From contig NZ_CP060828.1 in assembly GCF_014489635.1 (NCBI RefSeq), positions 4,130,001-4,194,000 on the forward strand: a stretch of 64,000 nt of DNA, written 5' to 3'. Position numbers and translations under genes: made by a program. The stretch is from Streptomyces roseirectus. Lineage in GTDB: Bacteria > Actinomycetota > Actinomycetes > Streptomycetales > Streptomycetaceae. Under the pieces are notes generated by a model. That model was given only the letters and a program-made list of their open reading frames with translations, did no database searches and was not told the origin of the DNA. Numbering within the stretch: position 1 is the first letter of the stretch; every line of letters begins with the position of its first letter. Below are positions 1-8,080 of the stretch, piece after piece.

Positions 1-774
1 GCCGAGGGCGAGGACCAGCAGGGCGCAGCCGGCGACGACGAGGACGTCCCGGACAAAGGCGGTGGTCGTGTCGGTGTGGCGCAGGATCTCGTTCATGCCG
101 TCGACGGCGTACGACATGGGCAGCACGTCGGAGGCCGCTTCGAGGACGGGGTGCATCGCGTCCCTCGGGGTGAACAGGCCGCACAGGAGGAGCTGGGGGA
201 AGATCACCGCCGGCATGAACTGGACGGCCTGGAACTCGGAGGCCGCGAAGGCGGAGACGAACAGGCCGAGCGCGGTGCCGAGGAGGGCGTCCAGGAGGGC
301 GACGAGGAGCAGGAGCCAGGGGCTTCCGGTGACGTCGAGGCCGAGGAACCAGACGGCGAGTCCGGTGGCCAGGGCCGACTGGACGATGGCGAGGGCGCCG
401 AACGCGAGGGCGTACCCGGTGATCAGGTCGGCCTTGCCGAGCGGCATCGCCAGGAGGCGTTCGAGGGTGCCCGAGGTGCGCTCGCGCAGGGTGGCGATGG
501 AGGTGACCAGGAACATCGTGATCAGCGGGAAGATCCCGAGGAGGGAGGCGCCGATGTTGTCGAAGGTGCGGGGGCTGCCGTCGAAGACGTAGCGCAGCAG
601 GACGAGCAGGAGGCAGGGGAGGAGGACCAGCAGGGCGATCGTGCGCGGGTCGTGGCGGAGCTGGCGCAGGACGCGGGCGGCGGTGGCGGTGGTGCGGGCG
701 GCGTTCAGGGCGCGGGCGGGCGGCGTCGGTGTGCTCGTCGTCGTCCGCGTGGTGGTCCGCTGGGCGGTGTTCAT
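1..774 (-). CDS. ABC-2 type transporter permease (3' end outside window)
   Basis: Membrane half of an ABC exporter of the DrrB/ABC-2 type. Only the first 258 codons are visible; the C-terminus lies beyond base 1. After a Thr/Ala-rich cytoplasmic N-terminus there are hydrophobic spans near residues 45-65 and 75-95 separated by the first loop, then an ERTSGTLERLLAMP segment typical of ABC-2 permeases, followed by more hydrophobic spans. The ATG (774-772) overlaps the TGA of the ATPase gene upstream, so the two are translationally coupled and form one transporter. Substrate is unknown; the family often exports drugs or lipids. The partner repeat-like site at 1604-1623 probably controls both genes. 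Confidence 0.9.
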   Translation of the reverse strand, partial: MNTAQRTTTRTTTSTPTPPARALNAARTTATAARVLRQLRHDPRTIALLVLLPCLLLVLLRYVFDGSPRTFDNIGASLLGIFPLITMFLVTSIATLRERTSGTLERLLAMPLGKADLITGYALAFGALAIVQSALATGLAVWFLGLDVTGSPWLLLLVALLDALLGTALGLFVSAFAASEFQAVQFMPAVIFPQLLLCGLFTPRDAMHPVLEAASDVLPMSYAVDGMNEILRHTDTTTAFVRDVLVVAGCALLVLALG

Positions 775-1613
775 CGGTGGGGCTCCTTGTCGCGGGTGGC
801 TTCGGTCGCCTGGTCGACGAGGTGGAGGAAGGCGGCTTCGACGGTGTCGGTGGCGGTGCGGGTGCGCAGGGCTTCGGGGGTGTCGTCGGCGAGGAGTCGG
901 CCGGCGCGCATGAGGAGGAGGCGGTGGCAGCGTTCGGCCTCGTCCATGACGTGGGAGGAGACGAGGAGGGTGGTGCCGCGGGCGGCGAGGCGGTCGAAGA
1001 GGGCCCACAGGTCGCGGCGCAGGACGGGGTCGAGGCCGACGGTCGGTTCGTCGAGGACGAGGAGGTCGGGGGTGCCGAGGAGCGCGACGGCGAGGGAGAC
1101 GCGGCCTCGCTGTCCGCCGGAGAGGTGGCCGGCGAGGGCGTCGGCGTGGGAGGTGAGGTCGACGTCCGTGAGAGCGCGGTCGACGTCGGCGCGGCGGGCG
1201 GCGTGGGGGCGGGAGGGGTCGAGGACCGCCGCGAAGTAGTCCAGGTTCTGCCGGATCGTCAGGTCGTCGTACACGGACGGGGCTTGGGTGACGTAGCCGA
1301 TGCGGCTGCGGAGGGAGGGGTGGCCGGCGGGGTGGCCGAGGACGTTCAGGGTGCCGGTGACTTTGGCCTGGGTGCCGACGATCGACCGCATGAGGGTCGT
1401 CTTGCCGCAGCCGGAGGGGCCGAGGAGGCCGGTGATCTGGCCTTTCGGGACGGTGAAGTCGAGATCGCGGAGGACTTGGCGGGGGCCTCGGGTGACAGTG
1501 AGGGAGGTGGCTCGGACGGCGGGGACGGGGTCAGGGGTGGAGTCACGGGCGGAGTCAGGGGCGGGGGTCGGGCGGTGGGGGGTGTCGGGGGGCTTCGGGG
1601 TTTTATTCATCAT
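771..1613 (-). CDS. ABC transporter ATP-binding protein
   Basis: Nucleotide-binding subunit that powers the permease encoded just downstream. With the start at 1613 the protein has 280 residues: a Pro/Thr-rich N-terminus, Walker A GPSGCGKT (about 65-72), signature LSGGQ (164-168), Walker B LLVLDEP (184-190), D-loop GLDP and an H-loop in SSHVMDEAE. Daunorubicin-resistance (DrrA) type ATPases look like this. Two adjacent ATGs (1613 and 1610) are possible starts; reading further upstream gives Pro/Ser-rich sequence without family similarity. No Shine-Dalgarno is visible, and a TATTCA box lies a few bases upstream, so a leaderless mRNA is plausible. An inverted repeat covers the start codon. Confidence 0.9.
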   Translation of the reverse strand: MMNKTPKPPDTPHRPTPAPDSARDSTPDPVPAVRATSLTVTRGPRQVLRDLDFTVPKGQITGLLGPSGCGKTTLMRSIVGTQAKVTGTLNVLGHPAGHPSLRSRIGYVTQAPSVYDDLTIRQNLDYFAAVLDPSRPHAARRADVDRALTDVDLTSHADALAGHLSGGQRGRVSLAVALLGTPDLLVLDEPTVGLDPVLRRDLWALFDRLAARGTTLLVSSHVMDEAERCHRLLLMRAGRLLADDTPEALRTRTATDTVEAAFLHLVDQATEATRDKEPHR

Positions 1614-1623
1614 GTGATGAATA
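1604..1623. promoter_or_regulatory. Operator-like inverted repeat over the ABC ATPase start
   Basis: Perfect 9-bp arms (TATTCATCA and TGATGAATA) separated by TG. The dyad sits exactly on the ATG of the ATP-binding gene and contains a TATTCA that could be its -10 box. It is strikingly A/T-rich for this genome. Such a site fits a GntR/YtrA, TetR or MarR repressor that blocks transcription start of the exporter operon, but no regulator gene adjoins it within the window. Confidence 0.6.
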
Positions 1624-1918
1624 GTGCTCGCAGCAGGCTGCGGCGTCAAGGGCCACGGGGGTGTCGAGGGACGCGGAGGTGTCGAGGGGAGCGCGCGCGT
1701 GCTCGTTTCGCGCCTCACTACCCCCCCGCGCGCCACCCGGGCGCCGGTGTGCGGGCGGGCGGCATTGCCGACAATGGAATTCATGCGCGGAACGGCGGGG
1801 TTCCGGGTCGCGCGTGGCGTCTGTCAGGTCGTACGAAAAGCCTTCTTGGACGGCCGCGTCCCTCCCCCGGGCGTGGCGCCCACGCGTCTCCCGCTTGCCG
1901 ACCGGAGGTGCTGTCGAG

Positions 1919-3349
1919 ATGCGCCGTGGCGTACGCAAGGCCGATCTGTCCGCTTCGCTTGTCGTGTTCCTGGTCGCGTTGCCCCTGTGCGTGGGGGTCG
2001 CGATGGCCTCGGGGGTGCCGCCCGAGCTGGGGCTGGTCACCGGAATCGTGGGCGGTCTCGTCGCGGGGGCGCTGCCGGGCAGCAGTCTCCAGGTCAGCGG
2101 GCCCGCCGCCGGGCTGACGGTGCTCGTGTACGAGGCCGTCCAGGCGTACGGGCTGCACGCGCTCGGCGTCCTGGTGTGCGCCGCCGGGCTGCTGCAGATC
2201 GGGCTCGGGGCGCTGCGGCTGGGGCGGTGGTTCCGGGCCGTGTCCGTCGCCGTCGTCCACGGGATGCTCGCCGGGATCGGGCTCGTCCTGGTCGCCGGGC
2301 AGGTGTACGCGCTCGGGGACGCGAGCGCGCCGGCGGGTGGGCTCGGCAAGCTCGCGGGGCTGGTGCGGCTGCCCGGCGAGGCGGATCCCGTGGCGTTGTC
2401 AGTGGGGGGTGCCACCATGGCCGTACTGCTGCTGTGGGGGCGGTGGCGGCGTGGGGCGCGGCTCGTGCCCGCGCCGCTCGTGGCGGTCGCGCTCGCGGCG
2501 GTGGTGACCGGGGTGTTCGACCTCGGGGTGCGGCGGGTCGAGGTGCGGGGGCTGTGGGAGGCGGTCCGGGTGCCGGGCCTCGCCGACGTCGGGCGGCTCG
2601 CGGAGGTGGGGGTCGTCGGGACCGTCGTCGCGTTCGCGCTCATCGCGTCGGCGGAGTCGCTGTTCAGCGCGGCGGCCGTGGACCGGCTGCATGACGGGAG
2701 GAGGACCGACTACGACAAGGAACTGATGGCCCAGGGCACCGGGAACACCGTGTGCGGGCTGCTGGGGGCGCTGCCCATGACCGCGGTCATCGTCCGCAGC
2801 GCGGCCAACGTCCACGCGGGCGCGCGGACCAAGGCGTCCCGCGTGCTGCACGGGGGCTGGCTGCTGCTCTTCGCCGCCGTCATACCCGGGGTGCTCGGGC
2901 TGATACCCGTCGCCGCGCTCGCCGCGCTGCTCGTCCACGCCGGGTGCAAGCTCGTTCCGCTGCGGGAGGTGCGGGCGCTGTGGGGTTCGGACCGGGGGGA
3001 GGTCGTCGTCCTCGGCGTCACCTGCGTCGCGATCGTCCTCGGGAACCTTTTCGAGGGGGTGCTGGTCGGGCTCGCCCTCGCGGTCGCCAAGACCGCCTGG
3101 GAGATCAGCCATGTGCAGGTCGAGATCGAGGACCGGGGGGATGGGCTGGTCGTGCGGGTGGTGGGGCACGCGACGTTCTTGCGGCTGCCGAAGCTGCTCG
3201 ATGTGCTGGAGGGGTTGCCGGTCGATCGGGAGGTGCGGTTGGAGTTGGGGGAGCTGCGGCATGTGGATCTGGCTTGCGCTGCCGCGTTGGAGGGATGGGT
3301 TTCGGAGCGGGGGGAGCGGGGGCGGGTGGGGGTTGTGTCGGGGGGTTAG
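1919..3349 (+). CDS. SulP family inorganic anion transporter
   Basis: Membrane carrier of the SulP/SLC26 family, which moves sulfate, bicarbonate or other anions with Na+ or H+. The 476-residue product starts at ATG 1919, placed 8 bases after GGAGGTG. It shows the family order: a polytopic core starting KADLSASLVVFLVALPLCVGVA, the SGPAAGLTVLVYE region, and later RTDYDKELMAQGTGNTVCGLLGALPMTAVI split in the genome reading as one loop, then a short C-terminal STAS-like domain from about residue 395 with the conserved Asp in LRHVDLACAAAL. The STAS domain is shorter than in full-length SulP proteins. It is divergent from the ABC operon. The transported anion cannot be told from sequence. Confidence 0.88.
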   Translation: MRRGVRKADLSASLVVFLVALPLCVGVAMASGVPPELGLVTGIVGGLVAGALPGSSLQVSGPAAGLTVLVYEAVQAYGLHALGVLVCAAGLLQIGLGALRLGRWFRAVSVAVVHGMLAGIGLVLVAGQVYALGDASAPAGGLGKLAGLVRLPGEADPVALSVGGATMAVLLLWGRWRRGARLVPAPLVAVALAAVVTGVFDLGVRRVEVRGLWEAVRVPGLADVGRLAEVGVVGTVVAFALIASAESLFSAAAVDRLHDGRRTDYDKELMAQGTGNTVCGLLGALPMTAVIVRSAANVHAGARTKASRVLHGGWLLLFAAVIPGVLGLIPVAALAALLVHAGCKLVPLREVRALWGSDRGEVVVLGVTCVAIVLGNLFEGVLVGLALAVAKTAWEISHVQVEIEDRGDGLVVRVVGHATFLRLPKLLDVLEGLPVDREVRLELGELRHVDLACAAALEGWVSERGERGRVGVVSGG

Positions 3350-3392
3350 GGGGGCGGGTTCGGGGGGCCCGGCGCCTGGCCGTCGGCTCTCG

Positions 3393-4163
3393 TCAGGGGG
3401 TTCGGGCCAGGAGGAGGGAGACGTCGTAGGTCTCCTCGATGATGCCGTCGGGGAAGGTGGTCAGGAGGTGGGCGCGTTCGGCGGTGAGGAAGGCGGTCGT
3501 TCGTTCCTCCGTGTCGACCAGGAACATCGAGTGGCTGCCGATGTTCGCGAGGTGGGTGTCGACGGGGACCCGGCGGCTCCAGCGGACCGTGCGGTGGGTG
3601 AAGGCGAGGGTGCCGGTGGGGTCGGCGAGGTCCGTGCGGGACACGTGGTTCTTCTCCTGGGCGACATCGATGCCGAAGTGCCGCCCCATGCGCAGCGCCT
3701 GCGCCTTCAGCCACGGCACGTCGTAGGGCGTCGTGTTCCACCACAGCGCCAGCGCCCCGCCCGGCCGCAGGACGCGGACGGCTTCGGGGACCGCGCGGGC
3801 GGGGTCGGTCCAGTGCCAGGACTGGGCGTACGTGAGGAGGTCGAGGCAGGCGTCCTGGAACGGGAGCCGGTTGCCGTCGCCCCGGACGACCGGCACCTCC
3901 GGCAACGCCCGCCGGAACTCCGTCGCCATCCCCTCCCCCGGCTCCACCCCCACGACCCGCGCCCCTCGCGCGGCCAGCACCCTCGCGGAGATCCCCGTCC
4001 CCGCCCCGACGTCCGCCACTCTCGCCCCGGCGAGCGGGCGCCCGGTCAACTCCTCGACCACGTCCATGAGTTCGGCCGGGTAGGAGGGGCGGTTGGCCGC
4101 GTACTGGGCGGCCGCGGCGTTGAAGGAATGGGCTCGGGCCGCGGTGTGAGGGGTAGTGGTCAT
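3393..4163 (-). CDS. Class I SAM-dependent methyltransferase
   Basis: Small-molecule methyltransferase of the UbiE/Methyltransf_11 type, 256 residues. Motif I is VADVGAGTGISARVLA, followed by the acidic VVGVEPGEGM that binds the ribose, RGDGNRLPFQDACLDLL (motif post-I/II) and VLRPGGALALWW (motif III). The tryptophans in YAQSWHWTDPA are typical of a large actinobacterial subgroup. ATG 4163 is chosen because the reading frame upstream becomes a Pro-rich non-conserved stretch; there is no good ribosome site, so the mRNA may be leaderless. It converges on the SulP gene with 43 bases between the stops. Substrate unknown. Confidence 0.85.
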   Translation of the reverse strand: MTTTPHTAARAHSFNAAAAQYAANRPSYPAELMDVVEELTGRPLAGARVADVGAGTGISARVLAARGARVVGVEPGEGMATEFRRALPEVPVVRGDGNRLPFQDACLDLLTYAQSWHWTDPARAVPEAVRVLRPGGALALWWNTTPYDVPWLKAQALRMGRHFGIDVAQEKNHVSRTDLADPTGTLAFTHRTVRWSRRVPVDTHLANIGSHSMFLVDTEERTTAFLTAERAHLLTTFPDGIIEETYDVSLLLARTP

Positions 4164-4255
4164 GGGGCCATGGTGGCGGGGTGTGGGGGTGGGGGGGAAT
4201 GGAGTTTTGGTGTGAGGGGGTGGGGGGGTGGGGGCCTGTCGGGGCGCGGGGGGGG

Positions 4256-4789
4256 CGGCCTGCGGGCTGACTTTGGCAGGGGTTGGGGATTTGAGCATGC
4301 CGCGGCGGTGCCGGGGGGCTTGGGGTGTCTATCGGGCTGCGGCTAAGCGGGGGTGCAGGAGGGGGCGGGACGGCCGTCTGGCTGGCTACGCGCGCGTGGC
4401 CGGGTGCGGGTGCGGGTGCCCTGTCCGACTCGCTCGGCACGCGTGCGTGCGTGCGGAGTACGACGTGCGAGGAGGGGGACGAGCTGGAAATCGCCGTCGG
4501 GATGGCACGCGCGCGTGAGGAAGACGGACGCTGGTTCGCCGCCGCAACGGCACTCACGCGAGGAAACCGGCCCCCGGCCGCTTACGCCACCGCACCGAAC
4601 CCCACCCACACCAGCCCCGAAACCCCTTCAGGCACCAAGCAGCAGCCACACCCCCTACAGCCACCCCCTACCAGCCCTCCCGTCCTCCACCCCCTCCCAC
4701 CCGCAGCCCGATAGACACCTCAAACCCCCCCCGGCCCCGCCCGGGCATGCTCAAACCCCCAACGCCCGCCAAAGTCAGCCCGCAGGCCG
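4256..4789. repeat. 534-bp element bounded by long inverted repeats
   Basis: The left arm (4256-4342) and the reverse complement of the right arm (4701-4789) align over 87-89 bases with roughly nine differences and one indel. The first 22 bases and last 18 bases of the arms are identical, and each holds TTTGAGCATGCC. The 358 bases between are unique, contain short G-rich runs and no convincing gene; the frame at 4325-4714 has poor composition. The element fills most of the 652-bp gap between the methyltransferase and the next gene. It could be a MITE-like insertion, two copies of an intergenic repeat in opposite orientation, or a source of a very long hairpin RNA. No flanking target duplication was seen. 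Confidence 0.75.
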
Positions 4790-4815
4790 AACAACCACCC
4801 AAGCCCAGCTAAGTC

Positions 4816-5328
4816 CTACCCCCGCCCCTTCCTCCGCGCCGGATTCCCCGTCCTCCGCCGACTACGCCGAGCATCCCGCTCACACGCCGCCTCGTACTCC
4901 TCCCGGCAAAGCCCCTCCCCAGGCGCCTCACGGAACGACCGAAACGTGTACGCGAGCAGCGCCCCGAGAAACCCGATGGCGAGAAGCCCCCGAAGCGACG
5001 CCTGCCGGGCGGGATCGGGCCGCTTGCGGAAGCTGTCCCAGGTGTGCCCGAAGGCAAGCGCCGTGCACCCGGCGAACATCACGACGAGCAGAACCATGAC
5101 GAAGCGCCCGACCTCGGCGATCGCAAGCCCTTCGTAGGCGAACCGAAGGACGAGACACGCGCCGACGGTGACGACCAGCGAGCCCGCGGCGACACCGACA
5201 CGGCGGAGCGTGTAGCCGTCGTCGTGGTTCACCCAGGTCGTCCCGAAGAAGCGCAGGGACTCGGGCTGCGGCCCCGCGCCCCCGGCCGGGAGGCCCTTCC
5301 TGTCCGGACTGCCGTTTTCGTCGCTCAC
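4816..5328 (-). CDS. Conserved small membrane protein
   Basis: Protein of 170 residues, function not recognised. It begins at a GTG, has a charged N-terminus of about 45 residues, then hydrophobic spans around 46-64 (VGVAAGSLVVTVGACLVLRFA), 73-93 (VGRFVMVLLVVMFAGCTALAF) and 110-126 (LLAIGFLGALLAYTF), ending in a very basic RRSRRRTGNPARRKGRG tail. Three transmembrane helices and a basic cytoplasmic tail are the only clear traits. It lies just beyond the right arm of the inverted-repeat element, which may therefore affect its 3' end. Composition is normal for the genome, so a genuine vertically inherited gene is likely. Confidence 0.7.
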   Translation of the reverse strand: MSDENGSPDRKGLPAGGAGPQPESLRFFGTTWVNHDDGYTLRRVGVAAGSLVVTVGACLVLRFAYEGLAIAEVGRFVMVLLVVMFAGCTALAFGHTWDSFRKRPDPARQASLRGLLAIGFLGALLAYTFRSFREAPGEGLCREEYEAACERDARRSRRRTGNPARRKGRG

Positions 5329-5412
5329 GGAACGATTATGGCGCCGCCCGAAGACACCTCTCCGGCCGGGTACAGGACCGGCGGGACCGGCCCTTTCAGT
5401 GCCCCGAACCGA

Positions 5413-5724
5413 TCAGAAGTTGCACCGGGGCGCGATGTAACCGTCGCTCCCGGTCTTCACGTACGCGTCCGAGACGAACTCCCCGTTGCCGATGTTGTCC
5501 CAGATGTTCGTCGTCCCGTAGTACCCCGCCACCGTCGTCCCCTGCATCTGGCAGTTGATCGGCACGCGCGTGTTGAGCGGCAGCACCTTGACGAGCGAGT
5601 AGCCGGTCCCCGGACCGCTGCGGACGTTGAGCTGGGTGCCCGGCGCGACCGGGTAGTAGACCTGCGCGATACCGAGCTCCTGCTCCTCGGCCCCCGCGTC
5701 CTGCGCGGTCTCTTCGACAGACAT
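5413..5724 (-). CDS. SH3-domain (bacterial SH3b) protein
   Basis: Short 103-residue protein, mostly one bacterial SH3 domain: LNVRSGPGTGYSLVKVLP is the classic strand pattern, followed by VPINCQMQGTTVAGYYGTT and NIWDNIGNGEFVSDAYV. SH3b domains usually bind peptidoglycan or polysaccharide. The start at 5724 has a strong GGGGGGAGGG ribosome site 6-7 bases upstream; starting there leaves no signal peptide, so either secretion is non-classical or the protein stays inside. Two cysteines (in INCQ and PRCNF) could form a disulfide if exported. Divergent from the kinase gene at 5897. Confidence 0.78.
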   Translation of the reverse strand: MSVEETAQDAGAEEQELGIAQVYYPVAPGTQLNVRSGPGTGYSLVKVLPLNTRVPINCQMQGTTVAGYYGTTNIWDNIGNGEFVSDAYVKTGSDGYIAPRCNF

Positions 5725-5896
5725 GAGAAACCCTCCCCCCGTGAACCCCATGACGACCATGGGACCCCGTTGATACCCACGGATCAGCGTTCGAAACATA
5801 CGTACGTGACTCGCACATGATGGCCAACCGGCCGCCTCTGGCCCGTACGCGTCATCGACTAGGCTCCAGGCGCCGAGACAGCACGGGGGTGGTTCC

Positions 5897-8002
5897 ATGG
5901 CGCCACGGAGGGACAGCGGAGCGGGCGCGGAAGCGGAACTTCCCGAGTACGCCGGCCACTACCTCCTGGAGTCACGCCTCGGCTCGGGTGGGATGGGTGT
6001 CGTGCACTTGGCCCGCAGCACCTCGGGGCTGAAGCTCGCGGTGAAGGTCGTGCACGCGGAGTTCGCGAAGAACCCCGAGTTCAGGAGCCGTTTTCAGCAG
6101 GAGGTCAGCGCCGCGCGGCGGGTCAGCGGCGCGTTCACCGCGCCGGTCGTGGACGCCGACCACGACGCGGAACGGCCGTGGATGGCGACGCTGTTCATCC
6201 CCGGGCCGACCCTGTCCGAAGAGGTGAAGCGGAACGGCCCGCTGCCGCCGGAGAAGCTGCGCAGGCTGATGGCGGGGCTCGCCGAGGCGCTGCGGGACAT
6301 CCACCGCGTGGGCGTGGTGCACCGCGATCTGAAGCCGAGCAACGTCCTGCTGGCCGAGGACGGGCCCAAGGTCATCGACTTCGGGATCTCGCGCCCGAAG
6401 GACAGCGAACTGCGCACCGAGACCGGCAAGTTGATCGGGACGCCGCCCTTCATGGCACCAGAGCAGTTCCGGCGCCCGCGCGAGGTGGGCCCGGCCGCGG
6501 ACATCTTCGCGCTGGGCTCGGTCCTGGTCCACGCGGCCACGGGGCGCGGCCCGTTCGACTCGGACAGCCCTTACATCGTCGCCTACCAGGTCGTCCACGA
6601 CGAGCCGGAGCTGACCGGCGTACCGGACAACCTCGCGCCCCTGGTGCGGCGTTGCCTCGCGAAGGAGCCCGAGGAGCGGCCCACTCCGGACGAGCTGATG
6701 CGCGAACTGCGGTCGGTGGCGGCGTCGTACGACACGCAGGCGTTTGTGCCGGGCACGCGTGTCCCGGACGGCGACACGGAGCCGTCCGTCGTGCCCGAGG
6801 TGCCCGTCGAGGAGCCGGCGAGGCCCGTCCGGCGCGTGCGCGGGAAGGCGCTCCTCGCGGGTGCCGTCGTCGCCGTCCTGGCGGGCGGTGGTCTCGCCGG
6901 GTTGCAGTTGATCGACGGCGGCGGCACCGCCGGTCCTCGCCCGACGGCCTCCACAACGGCCTCATTCGCCCCCTGGGCGACAAAACCGGCGGCCGACGGC
7001 TCCGAGTCCATCCCGCGCTGCACACACGCCTCAGGGCGCCTCCTGTGCGCTCAGCGGGGGCTCGTCTCTGCGCTCGACGCGAACGACGGGCGGGTGCTGT
7101 GGCGGCACACCCTCGCCGCCGGCGAGTCGCCGGGCCGCGCGCCGGTCGTCGAGGGCGGCCTGGTCCACGTCGTCACCGGCTCCGGCGGCCGCGCCGTGGC
7201 CCTCGACCCGGCGACGGGCGCGACGCGCTGGCAGCGCGACGTCTCGGCGTACTCGGGTGTCTTCTTCGCGCCCGGCACGCTGCTGCTGACCTCGTCCGAC
7301 GGCAAGGTGACGGCCGTGGACGGCGCGTCGGGCCGGGACCTGTGGAGCAAGCGGATCCCTGGCCAGCGGCTGCCGGTCTTCGCGGCGTTCGACGGGGACG
7401 GCCTGGCGTACGCGACGAGCGTGTCGTCGGACGGCGCGCGCACGCGGGTCACCGCGATCGACCCGGCGTCGGGCGCCGTCCGCTGGGAGGCCCGGCTGAC
7501 CGGCGGGCTCACTCCGGTGGGGCGCGCGGGCGCGGACCTCGTGTTCCTCAAGGGCGGCTCCGACTACGGCGAGACCGGCGCGGTGGTCCGGTACTCGCCG
7601 GGGACACAGCAGTCCCTCAAGGTGCCGCTGGACGTCGCCCTCTCGCAGGCGCGCGCGACAGTGACCGGGGAGAGGGTCTACCTCCTGGGCTACGACGGTT
7701 CCCTGGCCGCCGTCGACCTCTCCGCGGGCAAGCAGGTGTGGTCGCTCCAGACGTCCGTGAGCCGTGGCTCCGACCTCGCGGCGGACGGTACGCGCGTGTA
7801 CTTCAGCGCCGCAGACGGCCGTCTGCTGTCCGTCGACGCGCGCGCGGGCAAGCTCGTCGGCCAGACGACCCTGCGCATCGGCGCTCGTTCCGACGAGGTC
7901 GCCGCCGCGCTGCCGTCGCCCCAGGTGGTCGACGGGCGCGTGTACGCGGGGGCGCCGGACGGGACGGTGTTCTCGGTGGCGTCCGGGTCCCCGGGGGACT
8001 GA
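5897..8002 (+). CDS. Receptor-type Ser/Thr protein kinase with PQQ propeller
   Basis: Hanks-type kinase of 701 residues. Kinase domain about 20-280: Gly-loop LGSGGMG (28-34), catalytic Lys50 in LAVKVV, HRDLKPSN (142-149), DFG (161-163), and APEQ (187-190). A single membrane helix follows at about 318-339, then an extracellular-side domain built of repeated PQQ-type beta-propeller blades (DANDGRVLWRHT, DPATGATRWQRD, DPASGAVRWEAR, DLSAGKQVWSLQ). Kinases of this plan, related to AfsK, sense external or envelope signals and phosphorylate cytoplasmic regulators. Start ATG 5897 directly precedes the first conserved region. Ends at a strong terminator shared with ilvD. Confidence 0.92.
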   Translation: MAPRRDSGAGAEAELPEYAGHYLLESRLGSGGMGVVHLARSTSGLKLAVKVVHAEFAKNPEFRSRFQQEVSAARRVSGAFTAPVVDADHDAERPWMATLFIPGPTLSEEVKRNGPLPPEKLRRLMAGLAEALRDIHRVGVVHRDLKPSNVLLAEDGPKVIDFGISRPKDSELRTETGKLIGTPPFMAPEQFRRPREVGPAADIFALGSVLVHAATGRGPFDSDSPYIVAYQVVHDEPELTGVPDNLAPLVRRCLAKEPEERPTPDELMRELRSVAASYDTQAFVPGTRVPDGDTEPSVVPEVPVEEPARPVRRVRGKALLAGAVVAVLAGGGLAGLQLIDGGGTAGPRPTASTTASFAPWATKPAADGSESIPRCTHASGRLLCAQRGLVSALDANDGRVLWRHTLAAGESPGRAPVVEGGLVHVVTGSGGRAVALDPATGATRWQRDVSAYSGVFFAPGTLLLTSSDGKVTAVDGASGRDLWSKRIPGQRLPVFAAFDGDGLAYATSVSSDGARTRVTAIDPASGAVRWEARLTGGLTPVGRAGADLVFLKGGSDYGETGAVVRYSPGTQQSLKVPLDVALSQARATVTGERVYLLGYDGSLAAVDLSAGKQVWSLQTSVSRGSDLAADGTRVYFSAADGRLLSVDARAGKLVGQTTLRIGARSDEVAAALPSPQVVDGRVYAGAPDGTVFSVASGSPGD

Positions 8003-8020
8003 GAGCGCCTGCGGGACGTG

Positions 8021-8069
8021 ACGACGGGCTGGGGCCCCCTTCTTGCCGAAGGGGGCCCCAGCCCGTCGT
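8021..8069. terminator. Bidirectional terminator between kinase and ilvD
   Basis: Perfect 21-bp stem (8021-8041 with 8049-8069) and a 7-base loop. It sits between the convergent kinase and ilvD genes, ending 12 bases from the ilvD stop, so it can serve both strands. No long T-run is present, as usual in high-G+C actinobacteria. Confidence 0.9.
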
Positions 8070-8080
8070 GCGCGCGGGCG

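Noticed and set aside
4325..4714. Open frame of 129 codons inside the inverted-repeat element
   Set aside because: It begins and ends within the repeat arms, its second half is Pro/Thr low-complexity, and third-position G+C is irregular.
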